A stretch of DNA of 64,000 nt, taken from CAIZQW01 sp942493055. GTDB lineage: Bacteria > Verrucomicrobiota > Kiritimatiellia > RFP12 > UBA1067. Positions within the stretch are counted from its first letter, which is position 1; each line of letters opens with the position of its first letter. This document shows positions 48,840 through 58,227 of the stretch, one piece after another. The notes beneath the pieces are model-generated. The model made no database searches, was not told the origin of the DNA, and saw only the letters and a list, made by a program, of their open reading frames with translations. The position numbers and the translations under genes were made by a program. The stretch spans positions 2,914,001 through 2,978,000 of the forward strand of contig OW818680.1 of NCBI GenBank assembly GCA_942493055.1, in the 5' to 3' direction.

Positions 48840-51425
48840 TTATTCGACGATACCCGGCATCAGTTGCTTGGTGAGTTCTGCGTCTGCAGCAAACTCCTGC
48901 GTAGCCTTGGTGGCGATCTGTTTTGCGCGTTCAACCGCCGTCGTGACATCGCGATAGTACATCCACAAGCAGATGGCTGTGCCGACTTCCAGGCGCGTCC
49001 GCTCGCGCACCCGCATGTTCTTTGTCATCTCCGGATTTAAGACCAACGAGTTAAACAGCTCGCTGACCACCTCCATGCGGGTATTGAAGACATCCGACCA
49101 GGTTATTTTTTTGCTGCTCACGGTCAGCGTCTTCATATCAGCCTCCTCAATCATCCAGCCCTTGGGCGACTTATAGCCCTGCACCTTGTTCAGGAGATGC
49201 TTGATGACCTCTTCGATACGACGGACGCGTTCCTTCGCGATATCCAGTGCGTCGGTTCCGCCTTTTGTCGTCAGTTCACCGGCAGTGAGATTCAAGTTTC
49301 GCATGGCGTCGTGGAAACGCAACGCCTTGAGCAAGGGGATATTGGTGGTCTCGACTTCGGCGATCTTATCACAATCCGCTTTGGTCTTGGCAGCCAGCTC
49401 TTCAGCCTCTTTGCGCTTTTTAGCCTCTTCCGCCTCGCGTTTTTGAACTTTTTCGCGCTCCATCTCTTCCTGCAGCTTAACCGCCGCCAGCGACGCGACA
49501 TCTGCCCTGACACTGTCGAGCGTCTTCTTCAAGCCGCTGACATTGCGGGCCACTTCCGTCAACTCCCGGGTATAACCCATAATCTTGACTTTTTCTGCGA
49601 TGGTGTTCGCCAGCTCCATCAACTCCTTAGCTTTCTCAGGCGCTGTTAACTTCTCCGCGCGGAGCGACAGCTTCTCGATCTCGGCGAACATCGCCGTCGC
49701 CAGCAGCACCGCATACTTCACCCGATAGGCTTCCAAATACATGCCGCGTACAGCCTTAAGGACAGGGTATTTTGCCTTGAGTTCATCATTCCCCTCATCC
49801 ACGAGCTGTAGCTGCGGATGCTTTTTCTTTTCAGCGGTCTCTTTTTTCTCGGCCTTCTTCTCCGCTTTGTCAACGACCTTGTTCGCATTTGTAGAGGCAA
49901 CAGCCGGAACCTCTTCTGTTTCGTCTCCGAATGTTGGCACCTGAAACACGGGCTCCGCCGGCACGAGTGCGGCGCGCACCTCTTCGCCAATCGCAGCGAC
50001 AGCCGCATCTTTCGCGTCGTTCGCATACTTCAGCGCTTGCGGTTCGCTCTCCTTGATAGAGGCGATGAACTTCCGAGCTTTCGTCATCGAATCCACAATC
50101 GCGGCATTCGAGACTTCCTGCATCTTGACAAGCGCGGCAGCCTCCTTTTTCTTCCTGCTGACCTCCACACTCGCCAGAGCAAGGAAGATGGCCGCGCCAA
50201 TAAGGACAATGGCCGCAATGACACCGCCCACAATCAGGCTCATCATTTTCTTCGCCTTGCGATTCTGTGCCGCAATTTCAGCAAACTCCTCCTCCAGCTT
50301 ATTCATGGTCGGGTTTGCCTGGCCGTCCGCTTGGTTACGTTTCGAGAAGGTGAATTTCGGCTTTTCTTTTTTGATCGTCACCGTCGAAGTGGCCTTCTGA
50401 TCAATCTCTACCGTGGTCGAATTCGGACGCTTTCCCTTGATCATGATTTTTTTGCTGGGGTTCGCTATTTTGACCGGCCCCGCCTTGGCCAGGAAGCGGC
50501 GCATATCGCTCAGCAGTGAGCCGTACGTCGGAAACCGCTTGCTGGGCTCCTTGGCCATCATACGCAAGATAATGGAATCGACCTCTTCCGGAACGACACT
50601 GCCGCGCAGGCTGCGCAACGGCGCTGGATCGGAAATGAACCGCGCCTTGACAACCGCCGTGATATCCGTACCGTCAAAGGGCGGCACACCTGCAATCGCG
50701 TGATACAACGTCGCGCCCAAGCTATAAATATCCGAGCGGAAATCGGTGGGCTGCTTCTTGACCTTCTCCGGCGGAATATAAAAGGGCGTTCCCCAGATCT
50801 CAGCCGTGGGGGACTTGTTCATCGCCGCCAGACCGAAATCGAGCAACTTTGCATTCTTGTCACTGTCAAACAAGATGTTCTCCGGCTTGACATCCCCGTG
50901 CACGAGTCCGGCTTCTGCAGCTTCACGCAACCCTTCAGCAATCTGCTGGCCCACATGCATCACCACAGCCGGATCCAGCGGCCCGAGTTCAGCCATCATA
51001 CGATCCAGACTGCCGCCCGAGAGAAGCTCCATCACAATAAAGGGCTGGCCCAACGCCTGACCGAACGAATAGATCTGCGCAATGTTCGGATGGTTCAGCT
51101 TCGCAGCAGACTGTGCTTCGCGCTGGAAGTTTGCAATGAAGGTGGGGTCGTCCCCCAAACGCTTCTGCATCACCTTGATGGCGACCTCGCGGTTTAAGGA
51201 CTCATCCCGCGCACGGTAGACGCCGCCCATGCCGCCCATGCCGAGGACTTGGAGCAGAAGGAAGTTTCCAAAACGCGCCGGGACTTCAAACTCAAACCTG
51301 CACGCCGCACATTTGATGTCCGAAAAGGCTGGCCGTCCTGTCACATCTAATACTGCACCGCATTTGGGGCATGGGGTGGAGGATACAGGTTCGGTGACGA
51401 TCTGAATTTCACTGTTCACTTCCAT
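48840..51425 (-). CDS. Membrane serine/threonine protein kinase with N-terminal zinc ribbon
   Basis: An 861-residue PknB-type kinase. Cys19, Cys22, Cys39 and Cys42 (CPKC, CAAC) form a zinc ribbon. The kinase domain (about 52-315) has the glycine loop LGMGGMGGVYRARD, Lys84 in VAIKVM, a catalytic-loop HGDVKPENILF with Asp178, DFGLA and GTPFYIPPEKV. The residue before the catalytic Asp is Gly, not Arg, so it is a non-RD kinase. After a basic linker a transmembrane helix (SLIVGGVIAAIVLIGAAIFL, about 393-412) leads to a long Ala/Glu/Lys-rich, coiled-coil outer domain. It probably senses envelope conditions. The FHA protein at 37418 could be a partner, but this is inference. Confidence 0.92.
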   Translation of the reverse strand: MEVNSEIQIVTEPVSSTPCPKCGAVLDVTGRPAFSDIKCAACRFEFEVPARFGNFLLLQVLGMGGMGGVYRARDESLNREVAIKVMQKRLGDDPTFIANFQREAQSAAKLNHPNIAQIYSFGQALGQPFIVMELLSGGSLDRMMAELGPLDPAVVMHVGQQIAEGLREAAEAGLVHGDVKPENILFDSDKNAKLLDFGLAAMNKSPTAEIWGTPFYIPPEKVKKQPTDFRSDIYSLGATLYHAIAGVPPFDGTDITAVVKARFISDPAPLRSLRGSVVPEEVDSIILRMMAKEPSKRFPTYGSLLSDMRRFLAKAGPVKIANPSKKIMIKGKRPNSTTVEIDQKATSTVTIKKEKPKFTFSKRNQADGQANPTMNKLEEEFAEIAAQNRKAKKMMSLIVGGVIAAIVLIGAAIFLALASVEVSRKKKEAAALVKMQEVSNAAIVDSMTKARKFIASIKESEPQALKYANDAKDAAVAAIGEEVRAALVPAEPVFQVPTFGDETEEVPAVASTNANKVVDKAEKKAEKKETAEKKKHPQLQLVDEGNDELKAKYPVLKAVRGMYLEAYRVKYAVLLATAMFAEIEKLSLRAEKLTAPEKAKELMELANTIAEKVKIMGYTRELTEVARNVSGLKKTLDSVRADVASLAAVKLQEEMEREKVQKREAEEAKKRKEAEELAAKTKADCDKIAEVETTNIPLLKALRFHDAMRNLNLTAGELTTKGGTDALDIAKERVRRIEEVIKHLLNKVQGYKSPKGWMIEEADMKTLTVSSKKITWSDVFNTRMEVVSELFNSLVLNPEMTKNMRVRERTRLEVGTAICLWMYYRDVTTAVERAKQIATKATQEFAADAELTKQLMPGIVE

Positions 51426-51478
51426 AACAATATCCTACTACGATGAGCACACATAAATTACAGTTTTATAATTGCCCT

Positions 51479-53245
51479 TTACTGTAACACAAAATCCGAG
51501 ACTCTTGCAAGCGCGATCATGCGCAATTCGAGGGTCGTTTCACCCTGGAAGTCATTGCGTTGCAATTCACAAAGCAGGTTACAGGGGCCGGGTGTTGACT
51601 TCAGTTTTTCAGCGAGATGTCCGCGTCTGAACCAGATGCCGCGCAGCATTTTTCCGTCGGGCAAGCGGATGCGCGCCTGAAGGTGCTCCTTTTCGTGGCC
51701 CATCGTCGAGATCGTTTCAAGAGAGACATTCCGCACACCCCAGCGCGGGAGGGGGTTGCCTTCGCCAAACGGCGCAAGCTGCTGCTGGCAGGCATAGAAG
51801 GCCAAAGAGAGCTCGTCGGGTGACAACCAGCCGTCACATTTCAACGCGCTGTGTTCCTCCGGAAAGTTTTGTCGCTGCTCTTCGCACACCGCCTTAAACC
51901 GTTCTCGGAAGAGCTCCAGACACCCCTTGCGCAGGGTGAGCCCGGCCGCGCGCGCATGGCCGCCGAAGCCCTCCAGCAAGTCCTCTAACGTCTGCAAGGC
52001 CCCCACTGCATGGTAGCCCTCGCCTGCACGGATGGAGCCCCGTCCGGCCCCCTCTGCATCCATGGCGATGACCGCCGCGGGAACCCCGGTCAGCTCGCTT
52101 AACCGGGAGGCCACGATGCCGATCACGCCCGGATGCCAGCCCTCGGAGATGGCGCCCGCAGCAATCACCGCGCCTGTAACCGTCGCGCCGTGCTCTTCGA
52201 GTCCGCACTGCAAACGCGCCGCCGTCATCATCCGTTTCTCGACGCCCAGCCGCTCGGCATTCAAGGCGTTCAGCTCAGACGCTAACATCGCAGCGCGGTC
52301 TTTGTCGGAGGTTGTGAGCAGTTCATACGCCGCCATCGCCGAGCCCATGCGGCCAGCGGCATTGATGCGCGGCCCCAGCAGAAAGCCGAAGGTGAAGGCG
52401 GAAAGCTCTTCCCGCCCATGTTGGGCCGCGCGGCTGAGCAGCGCGGTCAACCCGGCGCCTGCGCGCTTCCAGTTGCGGATCGCCCCCGCCACCAGCGTGC
52501 GGTTTTCGCCGGTCAGCGGCACAACGTCCGCGACCGTCGCCAGACCGACCGCCGGCAGCAGATCCCCGCCCATCGACGCCCCTGTATACCAGCCCTCTGC
52601 ACGGCCTTTCTCGACCAGCGCATGCACGAGCTTGAAGGCGAGACCGGAGCCGCATAACGCTTCGGCGCCCGCTGAATGGGCCAGACGCGGATTCACCACG
52701 ACCGCGGCCGGCGGCAGCGTCGCGCCAGGCTCGTGGTGGTCGGTGATGATGACCGTGATGGCGCGCTGGTTGAGCCAGGCCACTTCCGCAATGGAGTTGA
52801 TGCCGCAGTCCACGGTGATGAGGAGCGGCGGCGGGGAGGCCCCCTCCGCCAGGCAGCGTTCCAGCGCGCTGAGGGTGAGGCCGTACCCTTCGGGGTCGCG
52901 CAGGGGCAGGAAGGGTTTCACGTCAGCGCCCAGCCGTTGCAAGGCTGTGACGAGTGTCGCAGTGGCGACAACGCCGTCCACATCGAAGTCGCCATAGACA
53001 ATGATGCGCCGTCCTGTCCGGAGGGCTGACCAGATCAGCTCGGCTGCCTCCCGGATGTTGGGAAAGTCAAAGGGGTTGCCCATGCCCTTCGCCAGATCCG
53101 GACTCAAAAAAAGGCGTGCGCGTTCAGGGCTCGTGTGGCCGCGCGACACCAGGAGGCGCGCAAGGGCTGGCGGCAGGCCGAGCTCCTGCGCCAGGGCCCG
53201 GGCTGTTGCTTCGTCGCATTCAATCTCTTGCCAGCGGTGATTCAT
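51479..53245 (-). CDS. recJ: Single-stranded-DNA-specific exonuclease RecJ
   Basis: A 588-residue 5'-3' exonuclease of recombination and mismatch repair. The start at 53245 (MNHRWQEIECDE) is where homology begins; the frame is open 29 codons further. DHH-family metal motifs are present: IVYGDFDVDGVVATAT (Asp86, Asp88, Asp90), VDCGINS, and VIITDHHEPG. The DHHA1 domain follows (GRGSIRAGEGYHAVGAL, GFGGHARAAGLTL with the GGGH-type motif), and an OB-fold ends the protein. It starts seven bases after the stop codon of the upstream gene (53253-54350), so the two are probably transcribed together. Confidence 0.95.
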   Translation of the reverse strand: MNHRWQEIECDEATARALAQELGLPPALARLLVSRGHTSPERARLFLSPDLAKGMGNPFDFPNIREAAELIWSALRTGRRIIVYGDFDVDGVVATATLVTALQRLGADVKPFLPLRDPEGYGLTLSALERCLAEGASPPPLLITVDCGINSIAEVAWLNQRAITVIITDHHEPGATLPPAAVVVNPRLAHSAGAEALCGSGLAFKLVHALVEKGRAEGWYTGASMGGDLLPAVGLATVADVVPLTGENRTLVAGAIRNWKRAGAGLTALLSRAAQHGREELSAFTFGFLLGPRINAAGRMGSAMAAYELLTTSDKDRAAMLASELNALNAERLGVEKRMMTAARLQCGLEEHGATVTGAVIAAGAISEGWHPGVIGIVASRLSELTGVPAAVIAMDAEGAGRGSIRAGEGYHAVGALQTLEDLLEGFGGHARAAGLTLRKGCLELFRERFKAVCEEQRQNFPEEHSALKCDGWLSPDELSLAFYACQQQLAPFGEGNPLPRWGVRNVSLETISTMGHEKEHLQARIRLPDGKMLRGIWFRRGHLAEKLKSTPGPCNLLCELQRNDFQGETTLELRMIALARVSDFVLQ

Positions 53246-53252
53246 GAGGGGG

Positions 53253-54350
53253 TTACTGTTCTTGGTTGTGGCGCCGGGCCTGTGTCTTTTCACGCTCATC
53301 CGCCAGCGGATCCGTGAACTTGTTCTTGTCAATGCGCTCCATGCCGGGCAAGGGGCGCGTGTGTTCGACCTTCCGGGAGGCCAGTATGCCCTTCAGGATG
53401 GCGGCCAGAAGTAACACGCCGCAGATTCCGGCCAGCCAGTACCCTGACGAGATGAGCCGCTTCCGGAGATTCGCCTTGGAGGTGAGTTCGGCCTTGATCT
53501 CCTCTAATTCAGAACGCGCATAACATTTCGGATGCTTGAGCAAATAGTCTTCGATCTCACGAATTGCAGACATGCAGTTGGCCGAGGTCGTCTGACGCAA
53601 GCCGCGCAGCCGCTCAACATCCGAATCGTCTTGCTCGCGCTTCTCCTGGTCCAGCTTCCGGGCCTGCGCTGCAGCGCGGTTCTTCTGCGCCTCCTCCAAA
53701 CTTTGCTTCACAGGTCCCAGATCGGCCCGCTTGGGGAACTCCGCCAGCACGGCTTCAAGCAGCGCGATTTTTTTGTTGTTCTCCTTTTCCGCCAGGGCTT
53801 CCGCAGAGCGCTTTGCATAAAGCTGGTTCTCCCGGGTGAGCGCCAGTATCTCAGCGAGCAACCGGTTGTAGTTCTCCTGGACTGACGGGCTCAGTTTAAA
53901 CTGCTGTCCAGCGCCCATGCAGGCCGCGCAGAGGGTCTGAACACGGCCAGTGCCCTTGCACCGCGTGCAGCTACTGCCCCGGCACGAGGGGCAGCTCGTC
54001 TCGCGCTTCCCCTTTCCCGCACAGACGAGGCAGGGCACATACTGCTCCGCCACTGAAACGGTCACAAGTCCTTTTTCCTCCGGATACCCCGTCTCCAACA
54101 TCTGTAGGGCCCGGATGAACTGATTGGTGTTGCCCTGCTTGATCAGCGACAGCGCACACAACGCCATGGCGCGGCTGCGCAAGAAAGCAGACTCGCCATC
54201 GTTGCGCATGATCGTCTGCATCACCTGCATGGCCTTGGCATCCCAAGGGGACTTCTGGAGCGTCGCACAGAGCTCCTCCGGGTCGGGCGTGAGAGCCCGC
54301 ACCTGGCCGGCACTGACCAGCAGGAGGCCCAATAACAAGACTCTTTTCAT
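53253..54350 (-). CDS. Exported, C-terminally anchored protein with DnaJ-like cysteine repeats
   Basis: A 365-residue product with a signal peptide (VLLLGLLLVSAGQVRA). Residues about 105-150 hold four CxxC pairs of the DnaJ zinc-finger type: CLVCAGKGK, CPSCRGS, CTRCKGTG and CAACMGAG. A long helical, coiled-coil stretch (about 155-280, rich in Glu, Lys and Ala) precedes a transmembrane helix (SGYWLAGICGVLLLAAILKG) and a short basic tail. DnaJ-like fingers are normally cytoplasmic and part of Hsp40; here there is no J domain and the finger should face the periplasm. Its role may be protein folding or assembly at the envelope, but this is inference. It lies between recJ and a TPR-like membrane protein gene. 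Confidence 0.7.
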   Translation of the reverse strand: MKRVLLLGLLLVSAGQVRALTPDPEELCATLQKSPWDAKAMQVMQTIMRNDGESAFLRSRAMALCALSLIKQGNTNQFIRALQMLETGYPEEKGLVTVSVAEQYVPCLVCAGKGKRETSCPSCRGSSCTRCKGTGRVQTLCAACMGAGQQFKLSPSVQENYNRLLAEILALTRENQLYAKRSAEALAEKENNKKIALLEAVLAEFPKRADLGPVKQSLEEAQKNRAAAQARKLDQEKREQDDSDVERLRGLRQTTSANCMSAIREIEDYLLKHPKCYARSELEEIKAELTSKANLRKRLISSGYWLAGICGVLLLAAILKGILASRKVEHTRPLPGMERIDKNKFTDPLADEREKTQARRHNQEQ

Positions 54351-54362
54351 CGTTGCTCTCTC

Positions 54363-55430
54363 CTATTTGCTTCCCCAGCCATTCACGACCTCTTCAAAGG
54401 AGGGCACCTGCTGGGGTGACTTCACAACCTGCGGAAGGCGGAGGTAAAGCTGTTGCGCCAGCTCAGGCCTCCCCGCTCGAATCGACAGCCGGATGGCACT
54501 TGCCAGGTAGCGTACCACAATCGCGGTCTGATGCCGGGTAGGCGCCTTTTCCCACGCGACAAACAAGCCATCCGCCGCGCTTTTCGCCAAGGCCAGATTC
54601 GGCCCCGCCTGCCACGTCTTGCTCTCCTGCGAGCCTGAAAAACGTCCCCGGAAGACGCTCACCATCAACGCCTGATTCATGGCGTGCTCACATAAGGCCA
54701 GCTCAGTCCCGCTTGCGCAGGCGAAGCCCTGCGACGACCAATAGAGCGCATGGCTCTCGGCCATACGCCAGTCCACAGGCCCGAACCGCTTCTCCGTGGC
54801 GACCATCTGTTCCAGGTCGAGCCGCATCGCCGCAAGCGCAGCCTTGTTCGCTTCTGAAACGCGGACCGTCCCGTTGCTGTTCACGCAGGGCGAGAGTTGC
54901 TCCAGCAGGTGGACCTTGTAATGCATGTGCGCCGAGTCCTGGGTCTCCCCGATCTTATGCTGGTAGATCCAGGATAATTCACGGTAGAGCCGGGCATCGC
55001 GCGGATTAAACAGCAGGGCTTTGTCGCGTAACAAGGCGATGCCGTTTTGCACCCAGCGCCAGCGGTCTTCCGGACGGTTCATCATCACGCTGATATTATA
55101 CGCCAGATTCCACGCATTAAAGACCCAGCCTTCTGAGGCCTTGGGATCGAGCAGCGTAATCCAGTCCGCCAGTTGCACCAGTTCCAGGTAGCGGCCCTCC
55201 ATTTGCAGCCGGCTGACGCGGAACCAGAGCGCCTCCGCGACCAAGCCCCGGAACCCGCCCAGGCCGACCATGACCAGATTCAACGCGGGCGGCACCTGCA
55301 CGTGGACAGCCATGCTGGCGCCTGACGTCTGCGCCTGGCGCTGACGCGCGAGCCGATGGCTCTGCCAGGAGCAGGCCAGACCGAGCGCCAGCAGAAGGAG
55401 CAGAAAAACGTGTTGTTTCACCTTTCGCAT
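54363..55430 (-). CDS. Membrane-anchored helical (TPR-like) protein
   Basis: The ATG at 55430 gives 355 residues; the frame further upstream crosses repeat DNA and the next gene's end. One N-terminal membrane helix or signal (HVFLLLLLALGLACSW) is followed by LNLVMVGLGGFRGLVAEALWFRVSRLQ, a segment shared by uncharacterised membrane proteins of PVC and deltaproteobacterial genomes in which TPR-like helices follow (YLELVQLADWITLLDPKASEGW, LFNPRDARLYRELSWIYQHK). No catalytic motif is visible. Twelve bases separate it from the DnaJ-finger protein gene, so the two may work together at the membrane. Confidence 0.65.
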   Translation of the reverse strand: MRKVKQHVFLLLLLALGLACSWQSHRLARQRQAQTSGASMAVHVQVPPALNLVMVGLGGFRGLVAEALWFRVSRLQMEGRYLELVQLADWITLLDPKASEGWVFNAWNLAYNISVMMNRPEDRWRWVQNGIALLRDKALLFNPRDARLYRELSWIYQHKIGETQDSAHMHYKVHLLEQLSPCVNSNGTVRVSEANKAALAAMRLDLEQMVATEKRFGPVDWRMAESHALYWSSQGFACASGTELALCEHAMNQALMVSVFRGRFSGSQESKTWQAGPNLALAKSAADGLFVAWEKAPTRHQTAIVVRYLASAIRLSIRAGRPELAQQLYLRLPQVVKSPQQVPSFEEVVNGWGSK

Positions 55431-55442
55431 ACTTTTAAACGA

Positions 55443-55520
55443 GGTGTCAGGGTTCAGGGTTCGGGGTTCAGGAATACCCAGTTTCAAGTTCTTGTCCGCC
55501 GTAGCTTTAGCGAAGGAGGA
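55443..55520. repeat. Mosaic of short repeats (tcagggttc and tccgccgtag families)
   Basis: Copies of gtgtcagggttc, ggttcggggttcagg and cagtttcaagttc are followed by the hairpin repeat tccgccgtagctttagcgaa (and ggagga) at 55495-55520. The first word recurs near 42297 and 57296; the second at 5888, 41015 and 62455. Confidence 0.7.
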
Positions 55521-55527
55521 TCCAGTT

Positions 55528-57288
55528 TCACTTCTTCTCTTCCACACACCAGAGCGTCGTCTTCGACCGTATGTATACACGCTTGCCCACAAAGGCGGGC
55601 GTGGCATTCACGGCTTCGCCCATGGGAATGACCGCGAGTTCCTTGCCCTCCCGGTCCGCTGTGTAGATCCGGAACTCGCCCTTTTCGCGGTCGGCCACAT
55701 AGAGCTTGCCCTCCACCACGACAGGCGACATGTAAAAACCGTTTTCGCACTCCTTGGCCCAGACGCGCTTCCCATCCGCCACGTCATGACAGGCCACATC
55801 TCCGGCGTCCGTCACAAAAAAGACAAGGCCGTTGAAGAGCACAGGGCTCGCCACGTCCGGCAAGGCGCCGTCGTCCCAGAGCCAGAGCTGCTTGGGCGTG
55901 CCGTCCGGCTGCATCTTGAAGGCGATCAAGCGCGAGAAGGCGTTTGCCGCGACCCACGTGTCGCCTTCGCAGGTGAGGGAGGGCGCGACCTCGCCGCCCA
56001 CTGCATCCACGCCCCAGAGTTTCTTGCCCGTGGCCATTTCAAGCCCCCACGTCTGATGCGCTGCGTGTACCAGCACCTGGGGCTTGTCGCACACGGTCAT
56101 GACGAGCGGCGTCGCCCACGACATACCCACATCCGTGCGGGCCGTCTCCCACAGGGTCTTGCCAGTCTGCTTGTCAATGGCTATAACCTTGGAGTTTTTT
56201 TCATGATCCCACTGGAGCAAAAGCATCTGTCCGCAGTAGACCAGCGAGGAGCCGTGTCCATACGAGTTGTCCGGACGTCCCAGGTAGACGCTCCAGACGA
56301 TCTTGCCCGCGTGATCGAGTGCCACGAGGTCGCCAGTTCCGAAGATGGCATAGACGTGCTTTTCATCGCAGGCCGGCGAGGCGGCGGCAAAGCCTGTATC
56401 GTCACTGGGCTCGGGCAGCTTCGCGCCCTGGGTTTCGCCGTCAGGGATCGTCACATCCCACAGACGCTCGCCGGTCTCGGTCTGATAGGCGATGACGCGA
56501 CGCGCCGTCGTGTCGCCTGTCGTGAGGAAGAGGCGGTCGCCCCAGACAGCCGGACTGCTGGCGCCCTTGAAATCGAGCTTCTGCTTCCACTTGATATTCG
56601 TCCCTGCTCCCGGATTCCAGGTGGCGGGCGGGGTTGCTGCGGCATTGACCCCGTTCATCAAGGGCCCGCGCAGGAAGGGCCACTGCTTGTCCATGGCCGC
56701 TTGCTGCGTCCCTTTTCGGCAGGGGCAGACATGCTCCTCGCCCGGTTTGAGCGCGGGATTGATTAGCCGTTGTCGCAAGGCCCGATCTGCTGCGGGAGGG
56801 CGTCGCCTGGACTCCCTTATTTCCATGATTGTCGCCACCAGCAGCAACGCGATACTGGAGGCGATCACGAGGGTGACGGTCCTGCGGTCTGTGCGCGTCG
56901 GATCCGCCTCCAAGACCCCGCGCGGATCAGGGATCAACAGACTCATCCGCCAGGCCAGGCCGAAACAGCCGGCCGTCATCAGCAACCCGATCACCAGCAG
57001 GAGCATGCCGCCTTGACGGAAGGTGAAGCCGCTGAAATAGGCGCGCCGCGCCAGCAGATCCATCTGCCGGGCAAAGGCCAGGGTCTGCTCGTCCTGCGCA
57101 GAGGCGCGCCCCTTGGCCAGCGCTTGAGCCAGCACATCGGAACGGACCGTATCCGTCACGTCCGTCCGCATCCAGTCTGTGGCCAGCAGCACCGCGACCG
57201 TCAAACTGAAGACCAGCGCCACAAAGCCGATCCCGCGCGCGCTCTGGCGCAGGGTCCTAAATTTCTTTTCGCTTTCTTTCGTTATCAT
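55528..57288 (-). CDS. Membrane protein with PQQ-type beta-propeller
   Basis: The 586-residue protein has three hydrophobic helices (about residues 20-37, 94-112 and 136-152) followed by a soluble domain of about 390 residues. The latter is a repeat of PQQ/pyrrolo-quinoline-like propeller blades: VWGDRLFLTTGDTTARRVIA, TGERLWDVTIPDG, DLVALDHAGKIVWSVYLG, TGKTLWETARTD, VEGKLYVADREKG. The blades resemble BamB and PQQ-dependent dehydrogenases, but the dehydrogenase active-site residues are not apparent, so a scaffold or sensor role is more likely. A CPC-containing stretch (EEHVCPCRKG) joins the helices to the propeller. It precedes rsmA's end and a SurA-like gene, a plausible envelope-assembly neighbourhood. 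Confidence 0.8.
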   Translation of the reverse strand: MITKESEKKFRTLRQSARGIGFVALVFSLTVAVLLATDWMRTDVTDTVRSDVLAQALAKGRASAQDEQTLAFARQMDLLARRAYFSGFTFRQGGMLLLVIGLLMTAGCFGLAWRMSLLIPDPRGVLEADPTRTDRRTVTLVIASSIALLLVATIMEIRESRRRPPAADRALRQRLINPALKPGEEHVCPCRKGTQQAAMDKQWPFLRGPLMNGVNAAATPPATWNPGAGTNIKWKQKLDFKGASSPAVWGDRLFLTTGDTTARRVIAYQTETGERLWDVTIPDGETQGAKLPEPSDDTGFAAASPACDEKHVYAIFGTGDLVALDHAGKIVWSVYLGRPDNSYGHGSSLVYCGQMLLLQWDHEKNSKVIAIDKQTGKTLWETARTDVGMSWATPLVMTVCDKPQVLVHAAHQTWGLEMATGKKLWGVDAVGGEVAPSLTCEGDTWVAANAFSRLIAFKMQPDGTPKQLWLWDDGALPDVASPVLFNGLVFFVTDAGDVACHDVADGKRVWAKECENGFYMSPVVVEGKLYVADREKGEFRIYTADREGKELAVIPMGEAVNATPAFVGKRVYIRSKTTLWCVEEKK

Positions 57289-57338
57289 AACTTGGTGTCA
57301 GGGTTCTGGGCTACTTTTAACTTTTCATTTCTCACTTT

Positions 57339-58214
57339 TCACTTCACCTCGGCACTGCAAAAGGCCTTGGCCAGCCGCTTCCACGCCTCGTTCGTCAGGC
57401 GCTCCGGCCGTGCCTGCACATCGACGCCCGCCTGCGCAAAGAGCAGCGCCAACACCTCGTCCGAGTGGATCATGGGGGGCGGGGCCTTCCGGAAGATGGC
57501 CCCCATCTGCTTTCTGCGATGCATAAAGGCTTCGCGCGTCAGCCTCTCAAACCACTGCTGCTCGGCTGCGGTCAAGGTGCAGGAGTGAAAGTCCAGGCGG
57601 ACCACGGTCGAGCCGACTTCCGGACGGGGCCAGAAGCAGGAGGCCTTCACATCCCGCACGCGGGTGACCTGATAGTTCAGTTGCAGCCAGACGCCTGCCT
57701 GCCCCCGCGCGTCGTCCTCCGGGCCTGCGACAAAGCGCTCAGCCACTTCGGTCTGGACCAGCACGGTAAAACGCTTCGGCGCCAAGGCATGGCGGGCATA
57801 GTCTAAAAGAATGCGTGTGCCGACGGAATAGGGCAGATTGGAGACACAGGCGTCAAAGCCGGCCTCATCGCTATCCCGGTCGCGCAACAGCTCGTCGAGG
57901 TCGATTTCGAGTGCATCGGCCTGAAGCACCTCCAGCCGTTCCGGGAGCCCCAGCGACTCCGCCAGCCGCGAGGCGAGGCGCGAGTCCTTTTCAATAGCCA
58001 CGACTGAGGCGCCTGTCGCCAGGATGGCCTCTGTCAACACGCCCAGCCCGGGACCGATCTCCAGGATGCGCTGCCCCGCGCAAACCCCGGCGGCTGCGAT
58101 GATGGCGTCCAAGACATTGCGGTCGATTAGAAAATTCTGTCCGAGTGTACGGTTCGGATGAAAACCGTTTTCAATACACCAGGCCTTGACCTGTGATGGC
58201 GACGTGAGATTCAC
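57339..58214 (-). CDS. rsmA: 16S rRNA dimethyladenosine transferase (KsgA)
   Basis: RsmA dimethylates two adjacent adenosines near the 3' end of 16S rRNA during 30S assembly. The start is taken as GTG at 58214, just after GAGGGGG, giving 291 residues; the frame to 58271 would overlap the surA-like gene. It begins LTSPSQVKAWCIENG and has LGQNFLIDRNVLDAI, SAM-binding motif I ILEIGPGLGVLTEAIL, VAIEKD, motif IV as VSNLPYSVGTRILL, and the C-terminal helical domain ending in KRLAKAFCSAEVK. It follows the SurA-like gene after 13 bases; a surA-pdxA-rsmA order is common in proteobacteria. Confidence 0.95.
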   Translation of the reverse strand: MNLTSPSQVKAWCIENGFHPNRTLGQNFLIDRNVLDAIIAAAGVCAGQRILEIGPGLGVLTEAILATGASVVAIEKDSRLASRLAESLGLPERLEVLQADALEIDLDELLRDRDSDEAGFDACVSNLPYSVGTRILLDYARHALAPKRFTVLVQTEVAERFVAGPEDDARGQAGVWLQLNYQVTRVRDVKASCFWPRPEVGSTVVRLDFHSCTLTAAEQQWFERLTREAFMHRRKQMGAIFRKAPPPMIHSDEVLALLFAQAGVDVQARPERLTNEAWKRLAKAFCSAEVK

Positions 58215-58227
58215 AGCCCCCTCACAT

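Noticed and set aside
55444..56766. + strand frame opposite the PQQ-type propeller gene
   Set aside because: It starts in repeat DNA and has no domain features. The - strand propeller blades are clear.
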